Positions 36,926 to 49,165 of a stretch of DNA of 64,000 nt are shown here, piece by piece. The stretch comes from Dryococelus australis. Its lineage: Eukaryota > Arthropoda > Insecta > Phasmatodea > Phasmatidae. The stretch spans positions 300,491,466 to 300,555,465 of the forward strand of contig CM057009.1 of assembly GCA_029891345.1 (NCBI GenBank), in the 5' to 3' direction. The notes below the pieces were generated by a model. That model was not told the DNA's origin. It saw only the letters and a program-made list of their open reading frames with translations, and searched no databases. Positions within the stretch are counted from its first letter, which is position 1, and each line of letters starts with the position of its first letter. The position numbers were made by a program, and so were the translations under genes.

Positions 36926-38255
36926 TAACTGGATATCACGCAGACATTTCCACAGCGGTAGCTGAGAGCGTCATCTACCTGGAGGCATTTTGCTTGGGAG
37001 CGCTAAGGACGACATAGGAGCGCGCTTCGAATTTCTGATCGCCTTTACGCACGAGGCACAGATCTGGTGTGCGGCCTTTCACTCGTCGTCGACTTGCCTC
37101 ATAAAACTTTCAGCAATTTGTTGGGCAATAATAGAGACACAACTGTACTACATGCTTCTATCGTGCATGCCCGTACCGGAAGTTTGGTACTTAAAAATTG
37201 ATTACGATAAACTCCAAACAGCCATTTTTCGCATTTAAAAAGTACGCGTTAGAGACGGAAATAGAAAGCGATATCTAGTAACTGGACGTGGAAAATTTCT
37301 TAAATGCTATTCGTAAGCAGATGCCACTCAAAAACCTTTAGACGTTTTCAAAGGAAACTATATTAATGAAAAAAAAAAACCTCTATTTTATATTTCTTGT
37401 AGAAATTATCTCTTACTACTTTATCTTCAATTTTTTTTTAAAGGCGCATTGGCTTTTTAATTTTACATGTCAAAGTCAAAAATTTACAAGTATCTCTTGG
37501 TCTCTGCTTTCAGTTTTAATTACCTCGTTGCTATATGTAAGTTTTTTTTTTTTTTCATTATTTGTACATACTTAAAACAGTAAAATTGTGACGTCGGCAT
37601 GTATTTATGCAAAAGTTGTGTGATCAAAAAAGTATTTTGCGAGGAAAATGTAACTACATATACGATCTGAAAGTTCAACAGTATATTGTTTATAAGCTAT
37701 ATTAAATAACAAATTTTGTTCTTGGTCAACGCACTTATGTCACCATTCAAAAAGGAGAGGCAGACAGAAATGGTAGTCAAAGCAAGTGGGCCTGTGCGTT
37801 GCGTCTGTATTACTTATATAATAATGCGAGTTTTCTATTATTTACAACAAAGATCTGCAAAAGCGTACGTCCGAAATACACAATTAATTACTTTTCCTTA
37901 TCATTATTCATAATCATCATTCAAAGAAAACACTTATATTATTGTTATACTGGGAACTCCCTACTTATTTTATTTTGCTTGTGAATGCCTTTGATCTTAC
38001 CCTGGGAGGCGCTTCAGGAAGTCGCCTGCAATATGAATTACTCCAGACTTGCAATTCCATGACTTGAACAAGTTTCGAACCAGGGCCTAGTGGTTCAAAG
38101 CAAATTAAACGACTATCAAATATTTTCCTCGAACAAACTTCGACATACGATGTCAAAATATGTTTTAAAACGCTACATGCTCAAAGTTTTTATTTGACGA
38201 TGATGTTCCAGCTTTTCGTAGTAATTTATTTTCAGACTTGAATTATTTTATTGTA
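36926..38255. other. No gene recognised
   Basis: AT-rich DNA with A- and T-runs. No domain in any open frame. Confidence 0.45.
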
Positions 38256-38493
38256 TAGGCTGTTCATGGTAAAGTGAGCACTTTTTTAGGCCCTTCTAAA
38301 TTTTTCCTTTCATTCAATTCCCATCTTCCTGGTGTTTTTTAATATAAACATTGCAATGTGACCAATAAACACAGTGTATACATTTCCCCACTCTCAAAAT
38401 TTAATGTCTCAGGCTGTAATAAGATATATTTATTATTGGTAAATGCTTGTTGGGAGGGCCTTAAAAAGTGCTCACTTTACCGTGAACAGCCTA
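38256..38493 (+). mobile_element. MITE-B copy with near-perfect ends
   Basis: TAGGCTGTTCATGGTAAAGT at the left mirrors CACTTTACCGTGAACAGCCTA at the right, within flanks GTA and TAT that suggest a TA target. This is the cleanest example of the terminal repeat. Confidence 0.88.
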
Positions 38494-38880
38494 TATTGCC
38501 GTACAGTACAGCACTAAAATGACATGAATTTTCTGAATTTTTAAAACTTCCAAACCAACCTTCAAATTCACATTCTAGCGATATTACCTGCGCAATTGAA
38601 TTTTATCGCGTAATGTGCATAACCAGTGACAATTTTGCCAATTAACTATCTCTAGAGCCTTTTCACACTTATGTTGTACCCCACATAGATATTGGTTTTG
38701 TCCATGAACATGATTTATTGAATGGGATAAACAAAAAAAAATTTAACTGGACCTGCACACCAAATATTTTACGGAAACTGAAACCATCATATTAAAAAAA
38801 AAACCTTGACTGCACTAGTGTCATTTGAGCGATCTCGCTTTCTTGTGGGTTGATGACAGCGCAGGGACGGAATGCTACTA

Positions 38881-39304
38881 AAGGCTGTTCACGATAAAGT
38901 GAGTACTTTTGAAATGAACCCTAGAAAAATGTCTCTGCCCCTGAATGCATTTATTTTGATGGGCGCACTGAGTGGCAACTGCCCAGTAAAGTTGGTAACT
39001 ATGGATGGAAAATAGTTCCATATCTAAACGTCTAATAAAAAATGTTAGGTAACCATTTGTGATAACTTAAATTGATTATTTCTTTTTCTTTCTATTTTTT
39101 TTTAATGCATCGTAGTGCAATAATGGGTAGATCTGTATAACATTTACTCCTGATAATTTCACAGTTTTACTTGAGTGACGCATGAATAAAGTGATGAAGC
39201 CGATAGTAACGTTAATTTTACATAAGGCGGAAGAATACACAACGTGTATACAAGTATATCTTAAGCAGGGCTTTCAAAAGTGCTCATTTTACCGTGAACA
39301 GCCT
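38881..39304 (+). mobile_element. MITE-A, complete copy
   Basis: AAGGCTGTTCACGATAAAGT to TTTTACCGTGAACAGCCT. Well conserved interior (GTTGGTAACTATGGATGGAA, GGCGGAAGAATACACAACGT). Flanked by TA on both sides (CTACTA left, GTATGG right). Confidence 0.9.
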
Positions 39305-40807
39305 GTATGGTGTTGGAAGTGACCGCTTGAGAAACCTTAACGGCAATATTTGCAACGTTTCTCAAGTGCAGGGCGTTTATTCTAAGTTTCTGGGGAAATC
39401 TATCGGCAGATCTCGATGTCGATCTCGACATTCAGCTTCCTGCCGATCGAGACAAGTCGTTTGAAACAATCGGGAGCAAAATGTGCCCAAATAACTATTC
39501 TAAGCGCACTATCGGTTCGAGACCTCACTACCTCGGCAATCCTCGGGTTTTTCGGACCACCCCACCACAACTCGCTTCCCCTCCCTGCTGGTGTTCAGGC
39601 ATGCAACGTGACGAATGCAAACACGTGCTGTGCCTGCAATAATGTATGATTAAAGTAAAGCTATTCTTATAAACTGTGCATTTTAAGTGGTTAGTTAATG
39701 CATAAAAGTGCACATACATATATCTATTATTTATACATTGTCTTATTGGAAACAAATATTATTCCATATATTAAATCGTAACGCGGGATATTTAGAGTGA
39801 CATTTCTCGATGTGGATACGATCTCATCATAGACGCTTGGCTGAGGAAAATAGTGACACGGTCAATGGTTATTTGTTATACACACATGTTGGCTGTTGAG
39901 AATAGTGCTCGTTTTAAAGTAACATACTGTTTCAAGTATAAAAACTACTGTTAAAAAATGAGATAATTCGTTACATAGTATTCCCTCTTCCCCTAAGTCC
40001 TTTTAAATAACGTTCAGCGTGATGTATGTAACAAAATTTATAGAAGACGATACGTAAATACAACTGTAAAGTGTGCTTAAAAAATTACGTAAGGCCTAAA
40101 CAACAAATCTGAAATAATACAGTGTGTAATTGATTTGTTGTAGGAATGCAGGAATTCCCATTACTAGTGAAGTGACGTGGTTCGTACACAAAGACTGCAG
40201 CCTATATAGTTATTCATAAAACGATAGGAGCTGCCCATTTAATTAGTTTTATTATTGCACGTAGGTATGAGGTGTTGGGGGGAGCTTTAGTTTATAACGT
40301 CTTTCTTGAGAGGACATTATTTTGATGCTCATACGAGTGTGGCATTTTGAGTTCCATATCGTTTCAATGGAGCAGTGGTAAATTTTGCTCGTATGGAAAT
40401 AACATTTACATTATTGTAACTTAAATGAAAAACAAAACGCGATACATATGTCGCTGTTTGTAATCGTGCAGATGCAGCAGTATACACACGCACACTATCT
40501 AAAGTTAACCGTACGCTCGTTGCATTTACGATATAGACAAATAAATATTATTCACGCACTAAAAAAGTGTGGAAAGTGCGGCTTTTTTCAAGCCACGTGC
40601 ATTGCAATAATTATAGTAATGTTTTACAAACACATTATTTACAAAACACCCAAACTTACTGTTTGTACACGCCGCAACCTCTTGAACACGTGCTTTTCTA
40701 TGTTAATCCTTGCTCAATAAAATCACGTTTGTTCGTCTCTAGTATTAAATAAATTATTTGCAGAATTATTCGGTAAAATCAACACTGTACACGTTTCCTG
40801 AAACTCA
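39305..40807. other. No gene recognised
   Basis: 1.5 kb. The frame open at 39,416-39,649 (+) has no recognised domain. Confidence 0.45.
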
Positions 40808-40952
40808 CAAAGTTCCCGGTGGAATCGGCTCTGGCCTCACCAAACCTCCCCTCCAGGTGGCCGATACCTACTTTCTAACCAAGCTACGTTAGCCCCCACA
40901 AACAAAAAGCTAAATCGGCTCTTTTGATCTCAGGTAACCACCGGGAACTTTG
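40808..40952. mobile_element. Small TIR element, about 145 bp
   Basis: CAAAGTTCCCGGTGG and CCACCGGGAACTTTG are perfect 15-bp inverted repeats. The interior is non-coding. No obvious flanking duplication. Confidence 0.65.
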
Positions 40953-42507
40953 CAATTTTGAAACCGCCATGCTGTCCGAAATGTAGAAAGAATACTACAA
41001 CTAAACTACTCACTCTCACAAACTAACTACTATCCGCGACTGCGCAAAACCTTACTCGTTTGAAATTAAGCATGACAGTATTCCCATAACTGCCATCTCG
41101 GCTCAGTGCACCTGGGTTGTGCAGGATTAAGTTTCGGGGGATATCCGGTAACCAGTAACATCCCCCTCCACCTCGCCCCCAGATGCAAGGAGCTTGTATT
41201 TAAACTCAAAACTGCACTTGGTAACGGCACTCATGCACACACAGACACATTCAAAACCGTCGCTGCGTACTTTTCGCTTTCCAGCTGTCCGACATAATAA
41301 AACAAACAGGTACATTCATCGTTGTCAAATCAGTAAGATAATGCCAGAGCTTTGCTAAGAGGCATGACGTCGTTTCCGGGATAGACTTAATCGGTGTATA
41401 TTCATCTGGTCAGGTGGTTGGAGGCTCAATGGGAAGGAATTCGGTTTTCCATTTCCTTGCATCTGCTCCATCCAGATCGAGAGTTCCTGAACTCTCCGAT
41501 CATTCCTCCCAGATCCTTCCTCCACCCGGCCAGGCCCCTCCTGAGGGAGGGGCATGTCACATCTGTGTGGCGTGACCAAACGTGGTAGAATGCCCTCCAA
41601 GGAGAAGGACTAGTACCTGACCACAGGGTACCCAGTGAAAGGCTTACTGTAATCAAAGGTACGCCTCCCGTATGTGCGGATGGCATCCTGAAGGGCGTCA
41701 GATCCATCGAATCTTTCGTCCCTACGCCAAAAAACATTCTTTAATCAGAGTGACCAGCTCTGCAGGTTTAGTTAGCAGGCCTGCCTGGGTGACGACTGAA
41801 ACTAACAAATTTAACTACGTGAATTATATTCAATTCTTTGCAGACGTCATTTAAGAAAAAGAACTAGCAGTTTTATGAAGCGGTATACACGCGCCGATTA
41901 CTATTACACATTTCACTCAAGAAAATGCACTACGACCAACTATGCTTGAAGAAAGCAAATACACAAATAATTAACTACCGATTCATTATTCCGACAACAC
42001 CAACACGATACTCGTATTAACACATAACCTCTCTGCCATTGCTACACTACATAACTCACGATACAGAAATATAACTTCAGACTCCCGAACATGTGTGGAT
42101 ACAATAAGACGCATTTAATAATGTTCCACGTATATTGTAACCTTTTGTATGTTATGTATTGTGTTTAAGAAGTGCGAAACCGTAAGATATGCAATAAATA
42201 CGGCCACCACGCTTCTCACCACCATGTTGAATTTCCACTTCCCGATCGGGACGCGGCTTTTGACAACATATAGCTGTCGAGTGCACTCGGTCGTTTTCTC
42301 GCGAGAATCGAGAAGTCATCTTTAACTTAGAATACCAAAACCCGGAAATATGATGTAAATCGTTATTTCACGATCGGGGGGTCCGTTTCGACAAACTTAG
42401 CATAAACGCCCAGGTATCTGGCCGTGTCGCCACCGGGAATAGACCATATGCCACCATATGCCGCGTCCCATATGCCGCGTCGCGTGCCATCTTGCGATCG
42501 GTAAATG
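40953..42507. other. No gene recognised
   Basis: A moderately GC-rich part (about 41,340-41,800) is open on both strands for 60-100 codons without a recognisable domain. It may be a decayed repeat. Confidence 0.4.
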
Positions 42508-42766
42508 TGTAGCGGAGTGGAGCGATTTGGGCGGCCCCTAACATCGAGGCCTTGCGAGCCGATGTGGGTGAAGCGAGGTGAGTGTGGAGCGCCGCCGGAG
42601 TATAAGGGTGGAGGAAACGGGGGATCCCCGACAAAACCCGCCGACCAACGGCTTCGTCCGGCACGATTCCCACATGCGAAAGTCCGGGAGTCGCCCCCCG
42701 CCGGGAATCGAGCCCGGTTCGCCTAAGTAGGAGGCGAGTAGTCTGACCACTACACCAACGCGGCCC
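42508..42766 (-). mobile_element. tRNA-derived SINE
   Basis: On the minus strand it starts GGGGCCGCGTTGGTGTAGTG (A box TGGTGTAGTGG), has a B box GGGCTCGATTCCC about 50 bases on, and a GC-rich body (GGAATCGTGCCGGACGA, GGCGGGTTTTGTCGGGGA). It ends with a second GGGGCCGCCCAAATCG. The 50.8-kb element has the same layout and wording. Confidence 0.8.
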
Positions 42767-43194
42767 CTCCCGTCGGAGAGCCGAACAACTTTAAGCCATA
42801 ACATCCCCCCTTATCTTCCTTTAACTCAGTAGGGACGTTGGAAAATCTAATGACTCTCCCATATCCCTGTACTCATCATTGTTTCTGTGGTGTATTTTTA
42901 TACCTGTTTCACAGTTTGTTGAATACTTTTGAAATAAAATTTTGAAAAATAGTCCATGCCCTTAGCTAGCACATATTAACGTGAACACTTACTTGATGTA
43001 CGTAGAATTATGAACAATTTTTCCATATATTTATTTCTTGTTATACGTGCTTTAACACCATTGGTAACGGAAATCTATTTCCTTCGCTAATTTATTCAAA
43101 ATTGGGATAAGAGTGTGCTATAGTAATATATTGTTGTGTTGCTAAAATACTAAACAATTCCTCGTGATCGACATATGAAATTCTACTCCCAAGT
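42767..43194. other. No gene recognised
   Basis: AT-rich. Confidence 0.4.
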
Positions 43195-43281
43195 CCGCGG
43201 CAGTAGTAATTTTTACACATGTCAGGAAATCAAACTAAACAAGGCTGTTAAAAAGTGATTAATTCTTCATGAACGTCTCGT
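43195..43281 (+). repeat. MITE-A right-end fragment, strongly decayed
   Basis: GCGGCAGTAGTAATTTTTAC, then AAGGCTGTTAAAAAGTGATT and CTTCATGAACG follow the order of the MITE-A right end with many changes. Confidence 0.4.
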
Positions 43282-45132
43282 CTCTAAAAAAAAAAAATAA
43301 TAACTTTGGGAAAATCTAGAGTGAAATATTTTTAACCTCAGAATAACGATTAGCAGCTAGTGTCAAAATAGTGTTAGTTTTGAGAATAATTATTTGGATA
43401 CGGCTCCGCCATGTTATTTTAGAGAAAGTATTTTCACTGATCTAACGGTAGTTTATATCGATACAATCTGTAAAACTGAATTACTGATGTTCTGATATAC
43501 TCGCGACAGTCGAAATTGTTGCGAATCAACAGGGATCCTTTATGGATCAAAGGAAGTAAGTGGTTAAAAAAAAAACAGTGCGATTTCAGTGTTTGTTATT
43601 TTTCAAATTTATTTTGCATATTGGAGTTAAAATAATTTTCATGCAAAACTTACCAAACGTCATCCACGTGTTATAACAAGCTTATTTTCATTAATTGCAG
43701 CAGTTTTAAAAACAGCCTTTAAAGGACTACCCACACTTAATTGCGTATAGTCAGTTTATGGTAAGCACCGTCTTTCTCATCTACGAGAATCACGAAAAGT
43801 TGTACTGTCTCTTAACATCTTATTGAAAATAGAATGTTGAAAGTCAGTGGTTAGTAAATAAGAGTTCTCCAGTTATCTCTATTAAAGAAATAAATGGAGT
43901 AAAAATGTCACAGTATCGTATGACCGAAGTGTAGTAACTAGCTTGTATATTCATGGTAATTTTGACTTTATGCGATGCACCAAAATACATGACAGGAAAG
44001 TAAGAACTAAAGCTCGGCCCACAAAACAGCTGAATAAATGGCGAACCAGGTTTATGTCATGTCGTCAGCCTGTCAATTTCATTATCTTATTCTAAGGTTA
44101 ACACACTTCCAATTGTTTTTAAATACAACGTCAACTTCCTTGCGACAGTCACCGTGTGCTACCAGGAAGTATCTCGCTGTTCGCATTTTTTTTTCCCCCT
44201 GCTTCACTTTCGTACATATGAGGGATAGGTCGCTTCCTCTCCCCTCGAGATAGCGCCATAGGAAGCCCGAACAACCGTTAGCAGATAGAGACGTCCAATG
44301 TCGGTGCGCCTAGAGAGAAACATGTCTTCAGCTGGGTCACCGAATCCGTAGACGTGCGAAATTTTTAGACGCCAGCCTACGTGGCGTACGATACTCGTTG
44401 AAAGCGCACGAAGAATATGTAAAAAAAAAAAAAAAAAAACAAATTGTGGGGCGTTAACGTTTCATCGACATGTGAGGAGAAACCAGATGCTTCGACAGTC
44501 AAAAGCAGGAGAGAGATTGTTCACGTCCTGTTTAAACGAGGGTAGTAGCCGCAGGAGAGATCATGATTATGCGTCCAGTGTTCGGATCCGGATTGGGCCT
44601 CGATCATCTCGGATTCCGCCTGTTTGCAATTTTTCTCTCAAAGTTGTACCCAAAAATATGTTTTATTCCTTAAAAAAGAATCGCGTTTTACCGAGCTGCA
44701 GAAATGGTCTCCCCAGAAATTTCCCATTTTTCCCTCAAAATTTCCTTTCCCCCCCCCCCCCCCCCCTTAAAATCGGTCTTTTTCACCTTCAAATCAGTCT
44801 TTTTCCCTAAAAATTATCTTGTTTTCCTTAAAAAATTCTAGAAAATTCCCAAAAAATACAAAATATATATATTAATTTCAATATATTTTTCTAGTGGAAA
44901 AATTTAAATCCGAAGGTATTAAGTGTCGTATATCGCAGGACTCGTCTTTTCGAGGCACATACTATCGTTATCACATATATATATATATATTATGTAACCC
45001 AATGACAGGACAAGCATTTTGGGTTTGAGAAGTATGGCCCCTACTTGCTGCTCGGCACCTCTTCCCAGCCCGCACTACTTACAAGTCTTTGAGCGTGTAT
45101 CGGCAAGCTCGCGAGGCAATGTATATTGTGAT

Positions 45133-45165
<33 letters not shown>

Positions 45166-46856
45166 AAATTCATTCTCGCGATCTTTCATTTCAATACGTT
45201 CTAATATTTTATGCTTATTTTTCTGTGCAGTAATTATATTAAAAATAAAAAATTTAGGCCTAACTGAATCCACTTAGCCTATTTGGTTTTACTGTAAATA
45301 TTTATCTAACATTCAAGCACCGAATCCGCTGTTCATACTCTTTTAACAACGAATTTTAAAATACTTCAAATATCTACGAAATTAAGGTCAATAAACTATT
45401 TTATATTAGACCTAATCAAATTTGCCGCTTTGTTGATGTTAGCCACAGCAACATTCTTAGCTATGTTGTACTGTTTCAAGGAAACAATCCTCCTCGAGGC
45501 AGGTATACTCTGTTTAAAAACAATTTTCCTTCATTTTACAGAAAAGTACTGGTAAAAATTTATTAAGAGGTGTCCGTAAATTCTCCTTAAAATTACAGAC
45601 ACAGTGGTTTTCAAAAACAGACTTTACGTAAATTTTACTGCACTTCTTCGTTAATTTCCAAGTTATTTTTCTGTACTTCCAGTTTAAAATTAAAAAAAGG
45701 TAATGAAAAATTCTTTAATTTTCTTTACGTGGGTGTTCTATTGCGTATAAAAATCAAATTAAGAAAGATAAAATATTATATACTCGAGCAATATTTGAAC
45801 CCGAGTCAGAAAATTACAAGTTTACGACTCTATTACCAATCTCCTTCAACTATCACATGATATCTGCGGTATAACTTTAGTATTTATAAAAGAGCCGCGT
45901 AAGCCACATTTTCAATTTCTATTAATGTTTGTGTATTTTAAGTGTTGCTAATTGGTGGAGACACATGATGCTACTTTATAAAATTTTTAAAAATAGGTCT
46001 TAGAGGCGTGGATAATAATATTAACTGAAGCAGAAAAAAAAATGTTAATTTTCTTTTTACGCTGGCGAAGAAAGCTTCGTGTAGAGTCGACATTGTTCGT
46101 CCCGGCAACCCGAAACTTATGACGCGCGGCTGTTTACAATATCTTCGTAACAACACAATCTCATTTTCTTATATACGCACATGCTCTTCTAGCAAATAAA
46201 CACACACTGTAGATTTACAAAATATAACTTTGTAAATCAATAGATTTTGTAATAATACAAGAAGTTCTCAGTTCCAGTTACAAATTTTTTTTTGCATTGT
46301 ACTCGACTACAGCACACAAAACTGACAGGAACCCTGAACGTTCAGGTTGAAATTTCTTCCCTTTCGGTAGAGAGATTACAGAGCACGGGAAAAGAATGAT
46401 ATGTTATTCAGCGAGACGTTCGGCCCTGGCGACCACAACGCTACAAGGTTACGTGAACTAGCCAGCGTTCACTGTCCTCGCCCAAAGTATATTATACAGC
46501 GAGTGAAGCCACGCCTTTCAAGGATGTGTGGCTATGGTCATCATCCAAATTTAGTCCGTCGTTGCCGACATACGAGATACGGGGTGTAGGCATGTGTTTA
46601 GATGTGACGTTTGTAGTATTTGGAGTCTTGGATCCACATATATCAGGGATCTATTCTGTAACTTGTCTCGATTAAAGATACACCAGGGGGACAGGCTCGC
46701 GGAATCCGCGTGCTGAGCCACCATAGATGAAGCAGGTAACCATACGAATTAGTATTTACGGTGCAATGTCGTCTGGGAACTTCGGCACGTGCTCGTTCGC
46801 ACATCCCGACATGCAGTTGCAATTATGGTGAAAGTAAGATTTACAATTTAATGTTT
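43282..46856. other. No gene recognised
   Basis: 3.6 kb of AT-rich DNA with TA microsatellites (44,975-44,992; 45,135-45,165), a C-run at 44,751-44,766 and A-runs. A B-box-like word near 45,795 is isolated. No coding signature. Confidence 0.45.
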
Positions 46857-46968
46857 ATGACTCAATACTTAAGCCTCAATACTTAAGACTCGATACTTAA
46901 GGCTTAACACTTAAAACTTAAGACTTAACCCTTAAGTCTGAAGACTTAGGCCTTAGGCTTACGAAGGG
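46857..46968. repeat. Degenerate short tandem repeat (ACTTAAG-type)
   Basis: Roughly eight diverged copies of a 12-15 bp unit around ACTCAATACTTAAG / GACTTAAG. ACTTAAG is nearly self-complementary, so the array can also fold. Confidence 0.75.
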
Positions 46969-46977
46969 CCTTACTGC

Positions 46978-47285
46978 CAATGAGGGAGGGCGGGGCACGG
47001 AAAGACACCCCTCCCCCAAATTTGAAAGAAATCGGTCGAAAAATGCACCTTCCAGGCCGATTCAAAGGCGAAAAACACACCCCCAATCCCACAAAATGGA
47101 AAACATACCCCTCTCGTCCCATTAACTCTTCCCGGGGGGGGGGCACTTTGGGGGGTAGGGTTTCAAAGAGGAAGGATGGGGGATCAGTGAGGGGGGTCGA
47201 GTCCCCCCCCCCCCCCCGGCTTATTTCCGTTTGCCCACAGGGCTCTCCAATGACAGTGTTTTTGTGTAAAAACGTCCGTTCTTGA
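46978..47285. other. G/C-run-rich segment, no gene recognised
   Basis: Contains G-runs at about 47,134-47,156, 47,178 and 47,192 and a C-run at 47,204-47,218. Both strands are open over about 100 codons with proline/glycine-rich translations explained by these runs. Not called as a gene. Confidence 0.4.
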
Positions 47286-47335
47286 TTAATAAGTATAACA
47301 CTGTGTCGATATTTCAAAATCAGTGTTATAGATAT

Positions 47336-47563
47336 TTAAACACAAAGAAAAATACGGCTGTAGGAACCATCTATACTCTGGGAAGAGGGACAGTCATCTG
47401 ATGTGTTGTAGGTGCCATCTAAATATGGTTTACCATAGATCTTAGTACCAGCACAACTGTTTGTTGTTGCCCTGCCTGTGATTGGATTTACTACTGTACA
47501 TATGCTTGCTACAGCAGAGCACGACGTTCCTACTACAAAACAGAACATCCAACAGAACAACAT
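47336..47563 (-). other. Small secreted-peptide-like frame within an inverted repeat, doubtful
   Basis: From ATG at 47,563 a 75-codon frame begins MLFCWMFCFVVGTSCSAVAS, which looks like a signal peptide, and is followed by a region with four more cysteines. However, 47,693-47,850 (+) holds a diverged inverted copy of the first 150 bases in which the ATG is ATA and the frame is broken. I therefore favour an arm of a repeat element over a gene. I do not recognise the protein. Confidence 0.25.
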
Positions 47564-47860
47564 TTGAGTTGCTCCCACAGCAATTAGGATTTAATCACCG
47601 TACCGAATATTCTGTTGCTACTGCCCTCGAATACGACTGCTGAACTTCTCAGTCCTAGCAAAAGAAAACAATCTGTTAGTTTATTACAATTCTAATTGTT
47701 GTGAGTAGAAGTCAAATATTGTTTAAGTTGTTCTGTTGAAGGTACTGTTTGTTTTGGAGTAGGAACGCAGTACTCTGCTGTAGCAAACAAATGTAGAGTA
47801 ACAAATACAGAAAATACAATCACAGACAGGAATGCAATATGTAGATCTGTTGGGATTACT
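47560..47860. repeat. Diverged inverted repeat pair
   Basis: Read outward from the middle, the left arm (minus: CCTAATTGCTGTGGGAGCAA, GTAGTAGGAACGTCGTGCTC) and the right arm (plus: CTAATTGTTGTGAGTAGAAG, GGAGTAGGAACGCAGTACTC) are homologous, with about 100 bases of spacer. The left arm continues beyond 47,560 to at least 47,440. Confidence 0.6.
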
Positions 47861-47871
47861 ATATAACGTGA

Positions 47872-47942
47872 AAAGTTTCACTGATTCTAAGTGGAGCCAT
47901 TTTCACTGCTACTCAGTGGTTTTCCACTGATTTGAATTTAAA
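47872..47942. repeat. Single arm of the 36.4-kb foldback family
   Basis: TTTCACTGATTCTAAGTGGA, then GGTTTTCCACTGATTTGAAT match the right arm at 36,548-36,614. No left arm is found nearby. Confidence 0.7.
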
Positions 47943-49165
47943 GTGTATTTCACTACGTAATGTAACACTTTCCTCACAGGAGGGAATTATATACTAAGAA
48001 AAATATTTTTTTGAATCAACAAAATACTTGTTCGTGTATAAGAAAACTGATACGTCAGTTCTATTACAAAATATTTTGTTGACTAATTAAAACTTCAAAT
48101 GCCACCGAACTTAATTTATTCAAGTATAACAAATGCACTTTTTTAAGGAAGAATCCTTTTTGTTCGGAAGAAAAATGTTTCCTGAAATCTATGTATTTGG
48201 CAGATTCGACTATATCTATATATTTATTTAGCGATGTATAATTAAAAATTCTTTTCAATAAAACTAAATGTCCGAGAACTTCTTAGTTACGAACAAATCA
48301 TCAATTCGATAAGTAAGTACAGATATGTAAGTCCTATCTATTGCTTTTTATCAGCAACAGAATACCAGGAACTACACCATCCGTGATTCAAAACAGTGCT
48401 TCTGTGCAATTTCAATATGTTCTGCTTGGTGATGGTAAGCACTTAACTATCTTCCAGATGCTCCAACTATCTATGAAAGAGCTCCGACACGAGCTGTTAA
48501 AACAGCTGAATCCATAACCACTGGCATTTTTCATTCACGTAGTTCCTAGTAGAGGTATATTACATCATTGGCCACATCAGAAACTTGTCTTTCTATCCAC
48601 TCCTCTTTAGCATTTAAAAACTTATCTTTGCTTTAGTCGTTCCATGTTCACTTCTAAAATATGAGCCACGGTGTATACATTTGAGACTAAGACACCACAT
48701 AGTCAGTGGTCACGGAGATATGGAGAGGCAAACGACAGTAGTTCTCTCCAAAATACTTTATTATAACACATAGCCTCCTCCTCCAACCCCCCAAAAACCT
48801 TGTAACCACGGAATTCCTTTTAAATTACTATCAAACAATTTACAAGAAAACGCAAAATATTTTTGTTATGACAACAAAACAATCTAGTGAGTGCCTTAAC
48901 AAAAAATATTTCTTAGGCTGATCACTGTTAATTTATCACTGTTCAAAACCTTGTTTAGGATATAATTATCTGCATTTATTGTAACTTTCCAACATTTGCA
49001 AGATTAACGGTTCCACGAAACCGATAACTTAATTCATCTGTCGATCAAGAGTAACTGTGAAAATTTTACTAATACGTGTTACAGATATCCTAATTTTTAC
49101 TTTTTTGTCCATGAAATGAATATTAATTGAACTCTATTAATTCAGCAACCACAATTTCGAACATT
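47943..49165. other. No gene recognised
   Basis: AT-rich; includes a CAACAAAATA/TATTTTGTTGA palindrome at about 48,017-48,085. If the LTR at 49.2 kb is real, the interior of its element would lie here, but I see no gag or pol motif. Confidence 0.4.

Noticed and set aside
46946..47317. 123-codon minus and 101-codon plus proline/glycine-rich frames
   Set aside because: Explained by G- and C-runs; no splice sites or domain.
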